The notes under the pieces were generated by a model. That model was not told the origin of the DNA, did no database searches, and saw only the letters and a program-made list of their open reading frames with translations. 43,442 nucleotides of DNA from an uncultured Bacteroidia bacterium (GTDB taxonomy: Bacteria > Bacteroidota > Bacteroidia > J057 > CALDDN01). Of the stretch, positions 42,477-43,442 are shown in pieces. Location: contig CALDDN010000014.1 of assembly GCA_937936615.1 (NCBI GenBank), positions 1-43,442 on the forward strand, in the 5' to 3' direction. Every line of letters begins with the position of its first letter. Position 1 is the stretch's first letter. Both the position numbers and the translations under genes were made by a program.

Positions 42477-42626
42477 TTGCCTTGAATTTGGTTTGTATTT
42501 GTTCCATTACATCAGTTGTGTTCGTGCTGCAGCACACAGGCTCTGGGGTCAAAAGAGCCTAACGTTGGAGCAGGCCTCGACTGGTTCCTGATACATCATC
42601 TGATCCACCCTCAACTGCTTTACGTC
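42477..42626 (+). other. Structured 5' leader of the IHF-like gene
   Basis: Between the promoter and the GTG start, the leader contains the perfect palindrome GTGCTGCAGCAC (42524-42535) and directly after it a 7-bp hairpin AGGCTCT/AGAGCCT with a 9-nt loop (42538-42560). No short reading frame stands out. It may be a cis-regulatory RNA or protein-binding region; no known riboswitch was recognised. Confidence 0.4.
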
Positions 42627-42947
42627 GTGACCAAAGCGGAACTCGTGGCTTCTATCGCAGACCAGACCGGCCTCGACCGGGACGAAGTCAATCTAGTGGT
42701 CAACACGCTGACTGAGACGATCAAGCGTGAAATGATCGGTGGGTCCGAGATTTTTATCCGTGGCTTCGGGAGTTTTATCCTCAAGAAGCGTGCTCGCAAA
42801 AAAGCCCGAAACATTAAGGCAGGTGAAAGTCTGGTAATCCCCGAACACTATATACCTTACTTCAAACCGGCCCGCGATTTTTCGGACGAAGTCAAAAATA
42901 GCAAAAAGGTTTGGCAAAAACTCGAACCCAACCGCCAGCCCGACTGA
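42627..42947 (+). CDS. IHF/HU-family DNA-binding protein
   Basis: A 106-aa nucleoid protein. The start is a GTG (VTKAELVASIADQTG, aligning with the usual MTKAELV). The body has LVVNTLTETIKREMIGGSEI and IRGFGSFILKKRARKKARNI, and it ends IPEHYIPYFKPARDFSDEVK, the Bacteroidota IHF-like variant. These proteins bend DNA. The frame is open upstream to 42516, but that extension would lie in the leader and lacks conservation. It precedes the TPR-like gene by 41 bp, a common arrangement in the phylum. Confidence 0.92.
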   Translation: MTKAELVASIADQTGLDRDEVNLVVNTLTETIKREMIGGSEIFIRGFGSFILKKRARKKARNIKAGESLVIPEHYIPYFKPARDFSDEVKNSKKVWQKLEPNRQPD

Positions 42948-42988
42948 AAGACGGAACCCCCGCGCCCCATGCAGGGTTTTAGCCGGAC

Positions 42989-43442
42989 ATGAAGCCCGAT
43001 GACCATCCCGAGACCCCCGCACCTGCCGGCCCTGTCTGGGCACACTATGCACTCATTGCCTTTGGCCTAGGCCTGCTGCTGCTGCTGCTGCTGGCCGATC
43101 AGACGGCCCCCCTCGACACCCGCACCCCGCCCGCCCCCGCCGCATCGGCCCCGGCAGCCCAAACGCCCCTCGAACAGGCGCAGGCACAGGCCCCGCTGCC
43201 CCGCATGCCCCTGCCCCCCAACGAAGCCGCCGAATTCCAGACCTGGGAAGCCAGACTGGCCGCCGCCAACTCGGCGCAGGACTCCATGGCCGCCCTGACG
43301 CAGCTCATCCGCATTGGCCGCGCCCTCGATCGCAACGACCACGCCGCCTACTACGCCCAGCTGGCCCTCGACCTGGCCCCCGACGACACGGCCCGCCTCG
43401 CCGCCGCCGCCCGCCTCCACCGCCTGGCCTACAACGCCATCG
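42989..43442 (+). CDS. TPR-like membrane protein, 3' end outside the window
   Basis: At least 151 codons are present and the frame runs off the window end. The N-terminus is MKPDDHPETPAPAGPVW, then a transmembrane helix (YALIAFGLGLLLLLLLA) with seven consecutive leucines from a CTG repeat, a proline/alanine-rich linker, then helical pairs (AALTQLIRIGRALDRNDHAA, YYAQLALDLAPDDTARLAAA) with TPR character. Bacteroidota genomes often have a tetratricopeptide membrane gene after the IHF-like gene. The start is the ATG at 42989. Confidence 0.75.
   Translation, partial: MKPDDHPETPAPAGPVWAHYALIAFGLGLLLLLLLADQTAPLDTRTPPAPAASAPAAQTPLEQAQAQAPLPRMPLPPNEAAEFQTWEARLAAANSAQDSMAALTQLIRIGRALDRNDHAAYYAQLALDLAPDDTARLAAAARLHRLAYNAI
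43073..43093 (+). repeat. (CTG)7 microsatellite
   Basis: Seven CTG codons in a row encode the leucine run of the transmembrane helix. Length changes would keep frame. Confidence 0.9.

Noticed and set aside
42516-42626. 37-codon N-terminal extension of the IHF-like protein
   Set aside because: Begins at TTG, has no similarity to HU/IHF N-termini, and overlaps the structured leader; GTG at 42627 aligns with the family start.
1-43442. tRNA, rRNA, CRISPR arrays, insertion sequences
   Set aside because: Intergenic regions were read for cloverleaf ends, regularly spaced repeats, transposase motifs and terminal inverted repeats; none was convincing.

Overview
The window is a GC-rich chromosomal segment of a member of the Bacteroidota (Bacteroidetes). 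Four things point there: a secreted Omp28-like protein with a type IX secretion C-terminal domain; a DUF4835 protein beside coaBC and rpoZ; an IHF-type HU protein with the Bacteroidota form of its C-terminus; and several promoters of the Bacteroidota form TTG-N20-TAnnTTTG. High-GC lineages such as Saprospiria or Rhodothermia would fit, but the rank below phylum is a guess. No rRNA, tRNA, CRISPR array or insertion sequence was recognised.

Layout. 1-3203 (+): pyrH (cut by the window edge), frr, an NtrC-like sigma-54 activator and a small secreted protein. 3208-6263 (-): a tight five-gene operon of a small thioredoxin, an ArsP-type permease, a periplasmic CxxC protein (ArsF-like), a CcdA-like transporter (ArsG-like) and a secreted FmdE-domain protein. 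This is the best candidate for a little-described system: a thiol-relay or metalloid/metal detoxification module. 6612-9188 (+): mtnB and aspS, both probably read from leaderless transcripts. 9185-12362 (-): fadD and a degenerate, C-terminally shortened acyl-CoA synthetase relative. 12577-14288: divergent ubiA-type prenyltransferase and rsmA. 14549-16470 (-): a DUF697/SHOCT protein, an OB-like small protein and a glycosyltransferase. 16714-18924 (+): a PDO-like thioredoxin protein, then a metal-associated pair (His/Cys-rich small membrane protein and a His-rich DUF4625 lipoprotein) behind a promoter that carries a 17-bp palindrome and ended by a strong terminator. 19040-24240 (-): a histidine kinase with a duplicated coiled-coil repeat, then rpoZ, coaBC and DUF4835, and two small unknown genes. 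24499-26772 (+): a TPR/SpoIIE-type phosphatase. 26874-30789 (-): recG, then a lone phage-portal-like gene. 30912-33606 (+): a membrane-anchored subtilase, a DUF3817 protein and a methyltransferase. 33751-36883 (-): RlpA, an aminotransferase and a glycosyltransferase. 37314-42390 (-): a DUF442-sulfide:quinone oxidoreductase fusion, the Omp28/T9SS protein and mutY. 42627-43442 (+): an IHF-like gene with a long structured leader and a TPR-like membrane protein cut by the window edge.

Genes that probably work together are the ars-like redox operon, the metal-responsive pair at 17.5-18.9 kb and the rpoZ-coaBC-DUF4835 housekeeping cluster. Most other neighbours look like ordinary housekeeping genes without a shared pathway. 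Coding DNA is GC-rich while several intergenic regions are very AT-rich, notably 39045-39225, 12480-12580 and 14290-14360, which makes promoters and terminators easy to see.
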